A stretch of DNA of 64,000 nucleotides from Chthoniobacteraceae bacterium. Lineage in GTDB: Bacteria; Verrucomicrobiota; Verrucomicrobiia; Chthoniobacterales; Chthoniobacteraceae. Location of the stretch: positions 1 to 64,000 of the forward strand of contig CANJZW010000011.1 of assembly GCA_947479475.1 (NCBI GenBank), in the 5' to 3' direction. The notes under the pieces were generated by a model. The model saw nothing but the letters and a program-made list of their open reading frames with translations, was not told where the DNA came from and did no database searches. The first letter of the stretch is position 1. The number at the start of each line of letters is the position of its first letter. A program made the position numbers and the translations under genes. Below are positions 27,942-36,850 of this stretch, piece by piece.

Positions 27942-28739
27942 TTACGCGCCGCTCTGTTCCACGCGGTGCGCGACCCTTTCGATGTGCACCGCGCGGCCTG
28001 TTGTTTCGTCGATGTCGATCATCGCCCCATGCAGCACGACTGGGCCGCGCGCCACGGGGAAACTCACGGGCATGCTGGTGAGGAAGCGCTTTAAAATGGC
28101 ATCAATGTCGCGTCCCAAAATGCTGTCGATGGGGCCGCACATTCCCGCATCGCAAAGGAACGCGGTGCCGCCAGGGAAGATTTGTTCGTCAGCGGTTTGA
28201 GTGTGAGTGTGTGTGCCGACAACTCCGGAAACCTTGCCGTCTAGGAAGCGGCCCATGGCGATTTTTTCGCTGGTCGTCTCAGCATGAACATCGACGAAGA
28301 TGACGTGCGTCTCTTCCCTCATCCGCTCCACCTCGGCTTGGATGACCCGGAACGGGTTTTCCAAGGGCGGCTGCATGAAGGTGCGGCCCTGAATGTTAAT
28401 GACGCCCACCTTGCCTTTGGCGGTATCCAGCACGATGGAACCGTGTCCTACAGTTCCTGCGGGGTAGTTCAAGGGCCGTAGCAGGCGGGGTTCGGTGGGA
28501 AGGTAGGGAAGCAGGTCCTTCTGGTCCCACACATGGTCGCCGGTCGTGATCACCGCGACACCGGCACGCAGTAGATCGACGCTGATTTTTGGGCTGATGC
28601 CACGGCCTCCCGCAGAGTTCTCCCCGTTGGCGACGATGAAGTCCACTCCCCGCTCCTGTTTGAACCACGGGATTGAATCAATCACCGCCTTGCGGCCGGG
28701 TTCGCCAACGATATCACCGAGAAAAAGAAGCCTGAGCAT
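27942..28739 (-). CDS. ymdB: YmdB-family (TIGR00282) metallophosphodiesterase
   Basis: The 265-residue protein is of family length. LFLGDIVGEPGRKAV and ANGENSAGGRGI carry the N-terminal Asp/Asn metal ligands. GDHVWDQKD, DVHAETTSEK and VVGTHTHTQTADEQI supply further Asp/His ligands, and CDAGMCGP is the family motif. Characterised relatives hydrolyse cyclic nucleotides, particularly 2',3'-cAMP, and affect RNA turnover in Bacillus; the substrate here is inferred. It is followed at 54 bp by another minus-strand gene, without overlap. Confidence 0.9.
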   Translation of the reverse strand: MLRLLFLGDIVGEPGRKAVIDSIPWFKQERGVDFIVANGENSAGGRGISPKISVDLLRAGVAVITTGDHVWDQKDLLPYLPTEPRLLRPLNYPAGTVGHGSIVLDTAKGKVGVINIQGRTFMQPPLENPFRVIQAEVERMREETHVIFVDVHAETTSEKIAMGRFLDGKVSGVVGTHTHTQTADEQIFPGGTAFLCDAGMCGPIDSILGRDIDAILKRFLTSMPVSFPVARGPVVLHGAMIDIDETTGRAVHIERVAHRVEQSGA

Positions 28740-28793
28740 GGTGGGTTGATAGCGGGTCGTGCCATCTTCTGGCCAACCGATTCGGCAAGGATC

Positions 28794-29465
28794 CTAGCTG
28801 CCGACCGGAGAGACGGAGGGGCGCACCTTGAGGAAAACGCGGCCGGGCTCAATCCTGAGCGCCTCCAGGCGGTTCAGCAAAACTTGCTCTTTCTTCAACG
28901 AAGGCAGAAGCTTGCGTAGTACGTTTTCCTCGATTTTACGGATCCAGTACATCCCCAGGTTGACCCGCCCAAAGCTTGCGGTAAAGGGGCGCAACTGCAG
29001 TTTGCCGGCCTGCAAACTGACTGCGTAATTGACATGCAAGTGCAGCGCCAGACCGTGCCAGCGGTACACCGTTTGTAAAATAGCCTTCTCGGGTTCGAGG
29101 CGCAGGGAAGCTTTTTCGAAGGCCCAGGTGCCGTCTTTTTTTGGAGCGGGCGGAAGCACCTGCCCCAGGTGGGTGTTTATTTCCTCCAGACTAAACTCGA
29201 GCGTTGTCGGCTGTGGAGTAGCGATGGAACCGGAGACGAGCGGACCCAGCGTACGCGGTTTCACCAGTGAAACGGCTGCCGGCGGGGCGTCCGGCGCCCG
29301 TGCAAGCTGGATGGCGAGCGCAAGCAACGGGGCCAGAACAAGGGCCGCAATGAGCGAGCGCTGCAGGCCGGGCGTCCAAAAGGGCCCGGACGGGGCGCTT
29401 TGGGCGGAGGCCTTGCCGGCGGTTTTTGCCGGAGAACTCGAACTGCGCGGGGGGCGTGCAGCCAT
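28794..29465 (-). CDS. Membrane-anchored hypothetical protein
   Basis: The 223-residue protein has no recognised domain. An Ala/Ser/Pro-rich cytoplasmic N-terminus precedes one span (LQRSLIAALVLAPLLALAIQL, about 35-55). The periplasmic part reads as a mixed alpha/beta domain with repeated basic residues (KASLRLEPEKAILQ, YWIRKIEENVLRKL, RIEPGRVFLKV). ATG 29465 is preferred to 29501 because the next gene upstream ends at 29470, leaving 4 bp between the two. Close spacing with the FmdB-like gene suggests co-transcription. Function unknown; lipid or polymer binding would be a guess. Confidence 0.6.
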   Translation of the reverse strand: MAARPPRSSSSPAKTAGKASAQSAPSGPFWTPGLQRSLIAALVLAPLLALAIQLARAPDAPPAAVSLVKPRTLGPLVSGSIATPQPTTLEFSLEEINTHLGQVLPPAPKKDGTWAFEKASLRLEPEKAILQTVYRWHGLALHLHVNYAVSLQAGKLQLRPFTASFGRVNLGMYWIRKIEENVLRKLLPSLKKEQVLLNRLEALRIEPGRVFLKVRPSVSPVGS

Positions 29466-29469
29466 GGGC

Positions 29470-29829
29470 TTACTCGGAGGACTTCGGCTTGGACTTGCCA
29501 CCCTTGGGCGCCTCGCTTTTGGCTGGGGGGCTGGCTTTGGGCGTCTCAGTTTTTGAAGTCTCAGCTTTCGCAGGGGCTGCTTCGGCGCTCTTTGTATCGC
29601 TCTTGGCGCCAGACTTATAATTCTCGGACCGGTAGTCCGTGATATAAAAGCCGGACCCCTTGAAAATCAATCCGGCTCCAGTTCCTATCTGGCGCTTGAC
29701 CTTGCCTTTGCCCCACGTTTTTTGGCAGCAGGCGGACTGCGGACAAGTCTTGAGAGGCTCGTCTTTCATGGACTGGAAGAACTCGAACGTCTTGTGACAT
29801 TTCTCGCAGGTGTAATCGTAATTCGGCAT
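29470..29829 (-). CDS. FmdB-type zinc-ribbon protein
   Basis: The 119-residue protein starts MPNYDYTCEKCHKTFEFFQSM, the diagnostic beginning of FmdB-family zinc ribbons; the second metal site is in KTCPQSACC. IFKGSGFYITDYRSENY is also typical. After about residue 70 the chain becomes a low-complexity Lys/Ala/Pro/Ser tail absent from most relatives. The family name comes from a formamidase-operon regulator, but most members have no established role. ATG 29829 is preferred to 29970 because the family begins there. It overlaps nothing and is 4 bp from the membrane protein gene downstream. Confidence 0.85.
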   Translation of the reverse strand: MPNYDYTCEKCHKTFEFFQSMKDEPLKTCPQSACCQKTWGKGKVKRQIGTGAGLIFKGSGFYITDYRSENYKSGAKSDTKSAEAAPAKAETSKTETPKASPPAKSEAPKGGKSKPKSSE

Positions 29830-29926
29830 AGACCTAAAAAAGGGAAACGGGATCCTAGCACACCCGCGCAGGTGCGCAACGGCGGAGGAGCTTGCAGCAA
29901 GTGCCGCCCTGCACAGAGAATGGCGT

Positions 29927-30139
29927 ATGGAACGAAATGAAGCCATCCAGCAACTCCGCGCCGAGTGCAATCAACTGTCTGCCGTTATCACGCGAATGCA
30001 TCCGCTGGCACCGGCGCTGCAAGACGCCCCGACCCAAGCGGAGATTTTCAAGGCGCTCTTTGAGCTGACCAAACACGTCGAGACGGTGAAAAAACAGCTC
30101 ATGCGCCTGGAGCGCAGGGACGATAGCGAGCTGACTTAA
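29927..30139 (+). CDS. Small helical protein of unknown function
   Basis: The 70-residue protein is charged and helical throughout (MERNEAIQQLRAEC to QLMRLERRDDSELT), without a span or signal peptide. It is divergent from the fmdB-like gene (97 bp apart) and convergent with the flavoprotein gene that ends at 30184. The composition is protein-like and no gene competes for the same DNA on the minus strand, so I accept it as real. No family is recognised. Confidence 0.55.
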   Translation: MERNEAIQQLRAECNQLSAVITRMHPLAPALQDAPTQAEIFKALFELTKHVETVKKQLMRLERRDDSELT

Positions 30140-30183
30140 GCGTATCAGCGAAAACACTTTAGTTGCCTCTGGTGGCCTGCTTT

Positions 30184-31428
30184 TCAGGACGCTGTACCCC
30201 GGGCCATCGCCTGCCCGGCGAGCCATCCCGTGGTCCAGGCTGCCTGGAAATTGAAGCCGCCCGTGATTCCGTCGAGATCAAGCACCTCTCCCGCGAAGTG
30301 CAGCCCGGGACAAACGCGGCTTTCCATCGTTTTGAAATCAACCTGCTTGAGGCTCACTCCGCCGCAGGTGACAAATTCGTCCTTGTGCATGCTTTTGCCG
30401 GTGACCTGGAGTTCCGTGCGCAACAGTTTGTCGGCCAGCCCGAGGGCCGCCTGTTTTGTCAGCCGGTTCCAGCGTTCCTCCCCAAAGATCCCGGCGGCGG
30501 CGACCAGTCTTTCCCAAAGTCGCGAGGGTAGAGCAAAGAGGGGCGTGTTGGTCACGGCTTTGCCGGGGTGTTGCAGGCGCATTTCCTGAAACATTTCCAG
30601 CAACTGCGGCTCGCTCCGTTCCCCGCACCAGCGCACGCGCAGGGGAAAGTGATAGTCCCTCTCCTGGAGTTCCCGCGCTCCCCAGGCCGACAGCCTCAAA
30701 ATCGCGGGACCGCTCAAGCCCCAGTGCGTGAACAAAACCGGCCCCTTTTCCCTCAAGGCACTCCCGTGAATGCTGACTTCAGCCTGGGCCACGGCCAGAC
30801 CGGAAAGTTCACGCACCCAGCCGTCGTTGATGTGGAATGTGAACAGCGATGGGACTGGCGCAATAATTTCGTGCCCAAGCTTTTCGAGCAGGGAAGCCAG
30901 AGTGCCGTCGCGCCACCCGCCCGTGGCAATTAAGACCCTGCCTGCCCGGACAGTCCCTCCCCGGGGCCCCGAAAGGAGCACCTCCCAGCTCCCGTCCGGC
31001 GATGCGCGAAGCTCTTCCGCACCGCAGCGCACACGCACCTGAACGCCGGACGCCGAGGCTTCGCGTTCGAGGCATTCAATAATGGACTCGGAACGGTCCG
31101 TTGTGGGAAACATGCGTCCGTCCGCTTCTGTTTTCAACGCCACCCCGCGGCTTTCAAACCACTGGACCGTGTCGGAAGGCTGGAACCGCGAGAAGGCCGA
31201 AAGCAGGGCGCGCGCCCCGCGTGGATACCGGGTCGAAAGGGCGCGCGTTTCAAAGCAGGCGTGCGTCACGTTGCAGCGGCCGCCGCCGGAGATGCGCACC
31301 TTGGAGAGGGGTTGTGCGCCGCGTTCTGCAAGCAACACGCGGCAGCCGGGCCGTGTTTGGGCGGCGGTAATGGCAGCGAAATAACCGGCGGCTCCCCCGC
31401 CAACCACAAGGACGTCGAAATTCTCCAT
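30184..31428 (-). CDS. HI0933-family FAD-dependent oxidoreductase
   Basis: The 414-residue flavoprotein has the Rossmann motif VLVVGGGAAGYFAAI at residues 6-20. KVRISGGGRCNVTH is the signature of the HI0933/YhiN family. VLIATGG and GLHFAGEVLDLDGITGGFNFQAAW are the second FAD-contact region. The enzyme reaction in this family is unproven; it is annotated as an aminoacetone oxidase-type NAD(P)/FAD protein. It is followed upstream by the ABC exporter gene only 12 bp away (31441), same strand, probably as the third gene of a pfkB-ABC-flavoprotein unit. Confidence 0.88.
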   Translation of the reverse strand: MENFDVLVVGGGAAGYFAAITAAQTRPGCRVLLAERGAQPLSKVRISGGGRCNVTHACFETRALSTRYPRGARALLSAFSRFQPSDTVQWFESRGVALKTEADGRMFPTTDRSESIIECLEREASASGVQVRVRCGAEELRASPDGSWEVLLSGPRGGTVRAGRVLIATGGWRDGTLASLLEKLGHEIIAPVPSLFTFHINDGWVRELSGLAVAQAEVSIHGSALREKGPVLFTHWGLSGPAILRLSAWGARELQERDYHFPLRVRWCGERSEPQLLEMFQEMRLQHPGKAVTNTPLFALPSRLWERLVAAAGIFGEERWNRLTKQAALGLADKLLRTELQVTGKSMHKDEFVTCGGVSLKQVDFKTMESRVCPGLHFAGEVLDLDGITGGFNFQAAWTTGWLAGQAMARGTAS

Positions 31429-31440
31429 AAAAACCTAACT

Positions 31441-33162
31441 TCACCGCAGCTCGCTGTTGCGGCAAAGCTTTGTGTAAATGCCGTTGAGCGCAATGAGTTC
31501 GTCGTGCCGGCCGCGTTCCACGATGGCGCCACGGTCCAGAACCAGAATCTGGTTGGCGTTGTGGACGGTGGAAAGCCGGTGGGCGATGACAAAACACGTG
31601 CGCCGCTGCATGAGCCTCTCGAGCGCCTGTTGGATTTGGCGCTCCGTCTCGGTGTCGACGCTTGCGGTCGCCTCGTCTAAAATCAGCACAGGCGGGTCTT
31701 TTAAAAGCATCCGCGCAATCGCGATGCGCTGCTTCTCGCCAACGCTGAGTTTGACGCCGCGCTCTCCCACGAGCGTGTCGAGGCCTTCCGGTAAACGCGC
31801 AATGAAGGCGTCGGCATTCGCAGTTTCCAGCACCAAGCGGATCTCTTGCGGGGTGGCATTGGGTTTTCCAAACAGCAGGTTCTCGCGGAGCGTGCCGTTG
31901 AAGAGAAAACTTTCCTGCGTTACCAAACCCACAGCGTCGCGCAGTTTGGCCCGGGGAAATTCACGGATCGGGATGCCATCGAGCAAAACAGCGCCGCTGT
32001 CGTTTTCGTAAAAGCGGATCAACATCTGCACAAGCGTGGACTTGCCAGCCCCTGTTTCGCCCACCAAGGCCACCGTTTCGCCGGGGGAGGCCTCGAGGTT
32101 GATATCGTTGAGGACGGGGATCTCGGAGCGGTATCGGAAACCGACGCCCCGAAATTCCACCTTACCCTTGATGGTTGCAGTGGAAAGAGAGGGATTCCCG
32201 TTTTCATCACACTCGACCGGTTCGTCCAGGATTTCAAAAACGCGCTCTCCGGCGGCGCGGCCGGCTTGGAGGATCTGGTTGAGCTGGTGGAGTCTGCTGA
32301 TGGGGTCGTACAAAAAGCCGGTGAGAAGCAGGAAACTGGTGAGGTCGCCCACGCTCATTTCGTGCTTGAGGACGGCCTGGGCTCCAAAAGCCACGACCAC
32401 CACGAGGCCCAGAGAGGCGAGCAGCGCCATAGACGGATTGTAGACGGCCCAGACGCGCATCACCACCAGCGTGGCTTTCTGCAGTTGGCTGCTTGCCTCG
32501 TTGAAGCGCGCGTGTTGTTCCTCTTCACGAACGTAGGTCTTGATCTGCCGGATGCCCGCGAGATTGTCGTGCAGCATGGAGTTCATCGCAGAGGAGGCCT
32601 TCCGCTGGCCTCGGTACCGGAGTTTTGCGGTGAAGGTGTATGCAAGCGCGCCGCCTGCGAGCAGGGGAATGGGGGTAAACGACCACCAGGCGAGGGCAGG
32701 GTGATAGCTGAACAACATGCCGGCCACGATGATGATCTGCAGAACAGCGACGGCGCCCTGCTCAATGCCGTCGATGAGAACGCGCTCCACGGCGTTGACG
32801 TCCTCCATCACGCGGGTCATCAGGTCGCCGGTGGCACGATTGTCGAACCAGCGCAAAGGGAGGCGCTGAATGTGCGAGTAAAGATCACTGCGCAGATCAA
32901 AAATCACCTTCTGTTCAAAGGTGTTGTTGCAGATGATGCGAAGGGAGTTGAGCAAGTCGCGGGCAACGAAGGCTAGAAGCGCCCAGCCCACTAGGGGCCA
33001 GATCCGCTCCCCGCGGCCCGCGCTGACTTCATCCACGATGATTTGCGTGACCTTCGGGAAAACGATCACAAGCGCCGTGGAAAGCAGCGCGCACCCGAGG
33101 GTGCCGGCAGCCCATCCGGGATACCGGCGCAGATAGCGGAAGACCCGCAGGACGGTACTCAC
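31441..33162 (-). CDS. ABC exporter, fused membrane and ATPase domains (MsbA-like)
   Basis: The 573-residue half-transporter has six spans in the first 310 residues (WAAGTLGCALLSTALVIVF, VGWALLAFVARDLL, VLQIIIVAGMLFSY and others). The ATPase follows: Walker A VGETGAGKST, LSVGEKQRIAIAR signature, Walker B PVLILDEATASVD and H-loop CFVIAHRLST. It resembles lipid or multidrug exporters such as MsbA; the cargo is not predicted. It overlaps the PfkB kinase gene by 4 bp (33159-33162), so translation is likely coupled. Confidence 0.9.
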   Translation of the reverse strand: MSTVLRVFRYLRRYPGWAAGTLGCALLSTALVIVFPKVTQIIVDEVSAGRGERIWPLVGWALLAFVARDLLNSLRIICNNTFEQKVIFDLRSDLYSHIQRLPLRWFDNRATGDLMTRVMEDVNAVERVLIDGIEQGAVAVLQIIIVAGMLFSYHPALAWWSFTPIPLLAGGALAYTFTAKLRYRGQRKASSAMNSMLHDNLAGIRQIKTYVREEEQHARFNEASSQLQKATLVVMRVWAVYNPSMALLASLGLVVVVAFGAQAVLKHEMSVGDLTSFLLLTGFLYDPISRLHQLNQILQAGRAAGERVFEILDEPVECDENGNPSLSTATIKGKVEFRGVGFRYRSEIPVLNDINLEASPGETVALVGETGAGKSTLVQMLIRFYENDSGAVLLDGIPIREFPRAKLRDAVGLVTQESFLFNGTLRENLLFGKPNATPQEIRLVLETANADAFIARLPEGLDTLVGERGVKLSVGEKQRIAIARMLLKDPPVLILDEATASVDTETERQIQQALERLMQRRTCFVIAHRLSTVHNANQILVLDRGAIVERGRHDELIALNGIYTKLCRNSELR

Positions 33163-34076
33163 TTGGTTGCCTCAAACTGACTGAGCGCCCGGAAGGCCTC
33201 GTAGCGGGTCGTGATTTCAGCGGACTGGAGGGAGCGCAGACGTTCGAGGCTGAAGGCTTCGACGTTGAAGCTGGCCAGGACGCTGCCGTAAACGACGGCG
33301 TGCCGCAGGTCGGCGAAGGTTACCGTGCCAGTGACGTGGGCCGCCAAGTGGCCTGCCAGGCCGCCCGCGAACGTGTCGCCCGCGCCTGTGGGGTCGTGGA
33401 TGGTTTCCAGAGGGAAGGCGGGGCAGGAGAAAAATTCGTTTTCTCCGAAGAGCAGGCAGCCGTGTTCACCCTTCTTGATGGCGACGTAGCGCGGGCCCAT
33501 CGACCGGATTTGATGGCCTGCTTTGATAAGATTGTTTTCGCCGGTGAACAAGCGCGCTTCACCATCGTTGAGGATGAGCATGTCGACGCGCTTGAGGAGG
33601 GCCTCGAGATCTCCGCGGGCGATGTTGATCCAAAGGTCCATGGTGTCAGCGACCGTGAACTGGGGGCGGTTCATTTGGTCGAGGACGTGGCTCTGGAGGG
33701 AGGGCGCGATGTTGGCGAGCAGAACGATGGGGCTGGTGTTGTGCGAGGCGTTGAGGGTGGGCGTAAAGTGTTCGAAGACGTTCAGTTCAACAGAACGCGT
33801 TTCGCGGGTGTTCATGTCGACCATGTATTCACCCGACCAGCGGAAGGTTTTTCCCGCGACTTGCTGGAGTCCGGAAAGGTCGATTTTGCGTTGCGTTAGA
33901 AAATCGAGATGCGCGCGGGGAAAATCGTCGCCAACCACTCCCACGAGTTTCACCGGGGCGAAGAAGCTGGCGCTTACGGCTGCATAACTGGCGGAACCGC
34001 CGAGCAAATCGGCGTGTTCTGCAACGGGGGTTTTGACGGTATCAAGAGCGATGGAACCAACAACAAGGACAGACAT
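33159..34076 (-). CDS. PfkB-family carbohydrate or nucleoside kinase
   Basis: The 305-residue protein has the family N-terminus VLVVGSIALDTVKTP, GGSASYAAVSASFFAPVKLVGVVGDDF, and the C-terminal DPTGAGDTFAGG motif, in which the Asp is the catalytic base and the GAGD loop forms the anion hole. The insertion EHFTPTLNASHNTSPIVLLANI is seen in relatives annotated as sugar kinases; the substrate is unknown. ATG 34076 is chosen over 34142 because the family begins at MSVLVVGS. A 432 bp spacer (34077-34508) separates it from the next plus-strand gene. Confidence 0.88.
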   Translation of the reverse strand: MSVLVVGSIALDTVKTPVAEHADLLGGSASYAAVSASFFAPVKLVGVVGDDFPRAHLDFLTQRKIDLSGLQQVAGKTFRWSGEYMVDMNTRETRSVELNVFEHFTPTLNASHNTSPIVLLANIAPSLQSHVLDQMNRPQFTVADTMDLWINIARGDLEALLKRVDMLILNDGEARLFTGENNLIKAGHQIRSMGPRYVAIKKGEHGCLLFGENEFFSCPAFPLETIHDPTGAGDTFAGGLAGHLAAHVTGTVTFADLRHAVVYGSVLASFNVEAFSLERLRSLQSAEITTRYEAFRALSQFEATK

Positions 34077-34508
34077 GGGTGGATAAGGTGGGTGGGTGAG
34101 GGGTGAAGCATGAGCGCCTGACGCCCTCTCGGCAAGCCACACGCGCGAGGGTTACTGGGCCGCACACTCGGGAATATCGCATGAGTAGCGTCTGTTTTCG
34201 TTAAAAAAATGTCCGAGTTAATCCGCGCAACGTTTTGTTCTGCCTCCGTGCAAGGAGGAGTTCACGGAGGCCCTCGTTAACCGTTAGGAAAAGGCGAAAA
34301 AGACTTCCGGGAAACGGAGAAAGCTACGCAGGGGATAAAAAAGTGCCTCGTTCCTACGCCTCCGTAAGCAAAGATTTTTCCTCACTAAACTGCTTCCCGT
34401 TAATGTTTGTAAGCTTTGGGATCTAGTAAAAGGTCTTGGAAAAGAGACACAAAGCGCGTAGAGCAAAGACCGTCAAAATCTTTGTGGCTCGTATGGTCCG
34501 CCGGGAAT
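34077..34508. other. AT-richer intergenic spacer, no gene seen
   Basis: This 432 bp gap holds short open frames only, none protein-like. It is visibly less GC-rich than the surroundings, with several T/A runs, and includes the divergent promoters of the PfkB kinase operon and the dehydrogenase gene. An imperfect CCTCCGT/ACGGAGG inverted repeat (about 34245-34279) is present. No convincing -35/-10 pair could be named. Confidence 0.4.
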
Positions 34509-36848
34509 ATGACGCGTTCCACCCCCCCCATGAATTTCTTTAGGCCAGGCCAGCCCGTCTTTAAATCCTGGGGCACGCAACCAGCGCTCTTTGGGTCCCT
34601 GTTTTTTACAACAGTCCTTAGCATGGGCTGTTTTGCCGGGGAATTTAAGTTTGGAAGCCTGGCCGTGAGGGTTCCAGACGAGTATGTCGTAGAACAGGTA
34701 GCCACTTCTCCTTTGGTGGAGCGTCCGGTGAACATGGCGTTTGACGAAACAGGCGCGCTATATGTCACGGATTCCTCGGGCTCCAACGAGCGTCCAGTGC
34801 AACAGCTCAAGAATCCGACCCATAGAATTCTTCGGCTTGTGGATAAGGATGGTGACGGTCGTTTTGACCACCAGACAGTCTTTGCAGACCATCTTTCTTT
34901 TCCAGAGGGCGCCATGTGGTTGGACGGTTCCCTCTACGTGGCCGCTCCGCCGGTAATCTGGAAATTCACAGATACGGACGGCGATGGGGTTGCGGACAAA
35001 CGCGAAGTCTGGTTTGACGGCGGAACGGTGACGGGATGCGCCAATGATTTGCACGGGCCTTATGCCGGTCCCGATGGATACATCTATTGGTGCAAAGGGG
35101 CCTTTGCCGAGCAACGGCATGCGCTTGCCAATGGGCGCAATTTAGTGACGCGTGCCTCGCACTTATTCCGAGCCCGCCCCGATGGAAGCGGCCGGGATAT
35201 GGTCATGACAGGTGGGATGGATAATCCGGTGGACGTTGTGTTTTCACGGACGGGGGAACGTTTTTTGAGCGGCACATTTTTTGTTAAGCCAGGAGGAGGT
35301 TTGCGCGACGGTATTTTGCATGCGCTTTACGGCGGTGTCTGGGGCAAAGAGCATGGCGTGCTGGAGGGCCATCCGCGCACGGGGGATTTGATGCCCGTGA
35401 TGACTCAACTCGGCCCTGCCGCAGCCTGCGGGCTTGAATTATTAAGAGGCAATGCACTTGGTTTGCAGGGCAGTTTGCTCTGCGCGCAGTTTAACCTCCG
35501 GAAAGTTTCCAGCCACAAACTCGTGCCCGAGGGCGCGACTTTCCGCACGTTAGACCAGGACCTGATTACTTCCGAAGACCCTGACTTTCACCCCACGGAA
35601 GTGATTGAAGATGCCGACGGGAGTGTTTTGGTAGCAGACACAGGCGGTTGGTATAAAATCTGTTGCCCGACTTCCAAAGATCTCAAACCTGAAGTGCTGG
35701 GCGGAATTTACAGGATCTCGCGTAAAGAGGCAAAGCGCCCGATGGATCCCCGCGGCGCGAAGTTGGAGTGGGCTAATGCGCCTGCCGGAGATCTTGCGTT
35801 GCGTTTATTGGACGCACGCCATGAGGTGTCAGCGCGCGCTGTCGGGTTACTGGCAAAAAGAGGGGAAGTCAGCGCAGCAATGGAGTCACTCGTGCAGAAA
35901 ACGTCCCTCCAGGGCCGATTGAATGCTTTGTGGACGTTAATCAGAATAAACAGTGCGGAAGCCAGAACGGCAGTCCGCGGAGCCCTTGCTGATAGCGAGC
36001 TCGAGGTTCAGACACTCGCGGCTTATGGCAGCGGGCTTTGGCGTGATCCAGCCTCCGTCCCCGGACTTCGTGTACTGCTCAAGTCAAAGGATCTGAGTTT
36101 AGCGCGGAGCGGGGCGGAAGCACTTGGACGCATCGGCGACAAGGGATCGATTCCCGCTCTGCTCGAAAGCACTCCGAGCGAGCGTTTCGGTTTTCATTCC
36201 ACAGCGTACGCCCTTTACGAAATTGGCGATGCCGCTGCAATATCTGCCGCCGCCACAGGGAAAGAAGGGGTTTCCGAGAAAGTGGCTCAAACAGCCCTCG
36301 CAATGATAGCAGTCCCGCAGCCGCTTTCGGTTCCTGCGTTGCCTCTTGTGACTCCATCGGCTTCTGGCGATCCAGTTTTGCGCCAGCAACAGTTCGCCAG
36401 ATTACATGAGCTGCTCGCCTTGATGAAAGGCGGCAACGCCAGTCGCGGAGCTGAGTTATTCAAAAGCCCACGCGCTTTGTGCACGACCTGCCACGCCGTC
36501 GCACAGGCGGGCGGGGTCTTGGGGCCGGACCTTACGAAGGTTGGGGCGATTCGGACTGCCACAGACCTCCTGGAAGCCATCATTTTTCCCAGCAGCAGTT
36601 ATGTGCGCAGTTACGAGCCGGTGCTCATCAGGCTGCGTTCAGGGGAGCAGCATTACGGCATCATCCGAGATGAAACACCCGACTCACTGCGCTTGGCATC
36701 GGGGCCAACCACAGAAACAAAGGTGCCCAGGAGTGAAGTCATCGCCATTACGGAAGGCTCGATGTCACTCATGCCGCCGGGCTTTGATGGCCTTCTCTCT
36801 CCTGAAGAACTGGCTGACCTCGTGGCCTATCTCCTTACCCTCCGCTAA
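34509..36848 (+). CDS. Secreted beta-propeller dehydrogenase with HEAT repeats and cytochrome c domain
   Basis: The 779-residue protein has a signal segment (PALFGSLFFTTVLSMGCFAG) and an N-terminal propeller of the PVC membrane-bound dehydrogenase kind (about 60-420). Two acidic loops occur in it, DKDGDGRFD and DTDGDGVAD, resembling calcium-binding repeats. HEAT-type helical repeats lie at about 440-600. The C-terminal heme-binding CTTCH is at residues 658-662, with a possible axial Met near the end. This arrangement is typical of Planctomycetes/Verrucomicrobia and is assigned to periplasmic oxidation with electron transfer; substrates are mostly unknown. ATG 34530 is a possible alternative. 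It is followed at 2 bp by the next gene. Confidence 0.85.
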   Translation: MTRSTPPMNFFRPGQPVFKSWGTQPALFGSLFFTTVLSMGCFAGEFKFGSLAVRVPDEYVVEQVATSPLVERPVNMAFDETGALYVTDSSGSNERPVQQLKNPTHRILRLVDKDGDGRFDHQTVFADHLSFPEGAMWLDGSLYVAAPPVIWKFTDTDGDGVADKREVWFDGGTVTGCANDLHGPYAGPDGYIYWCKGAFAEQRHALANGRNLVTRASHLFRARPDGSGRDMVMTGGMDNPVDVVFSRTGERFLSGTFFVKPGGGLRDGILHALYGGVWGKEHGVLEGHPRTGDLMPVMTQLGPAAACGLELLRGNALGLQGSLLCAQFNLRKVSSHKLVPEGATFRTLDQDLITSEDPDFHPTEVIEDADGSVLVADTGGWYKICCPTSKDLKPEVLGGIYRISRKEAKRPMDPRGAKLEWANAPAGDLALRLLDARHEVSARAVGLLAKRGEVSAAMESLVQKTSLQGRLNALWTLIRINSAEARTAVRGALADSELEVQTLAAYGSGLWRDPASVPGLRVLLKSKDLSLARSGAEALGRIGDKGSIPALLESTPSERFGFHSTAYALYEIGDAAAISAAATGKEGVSEKVAQTALAMIAVPQPLSVPALPLVTPSASGDPVLRQQQFARLHELLALMKGGNASRGAELFKSPRALCTTCHAVAQAGGVLGPDLTKVGAIRTATDLLEAIIFPSSSYVRSYEPVLIRLRSGEQHYGIIRDETPDSLRLASGPTTETKVPRSEVIAITEGSMSLMPPGFDGLLSPEELADLVAYLLTLR

Positions 36849-36850
36849 GA

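Noticed and set aside
31846-32976. 376-codon plus-strand open frame opposite the ABC exporter
   Set aside because: The exporter has all ABC motifs on the minus strand; the antisense frame shows only composition-driven residues.
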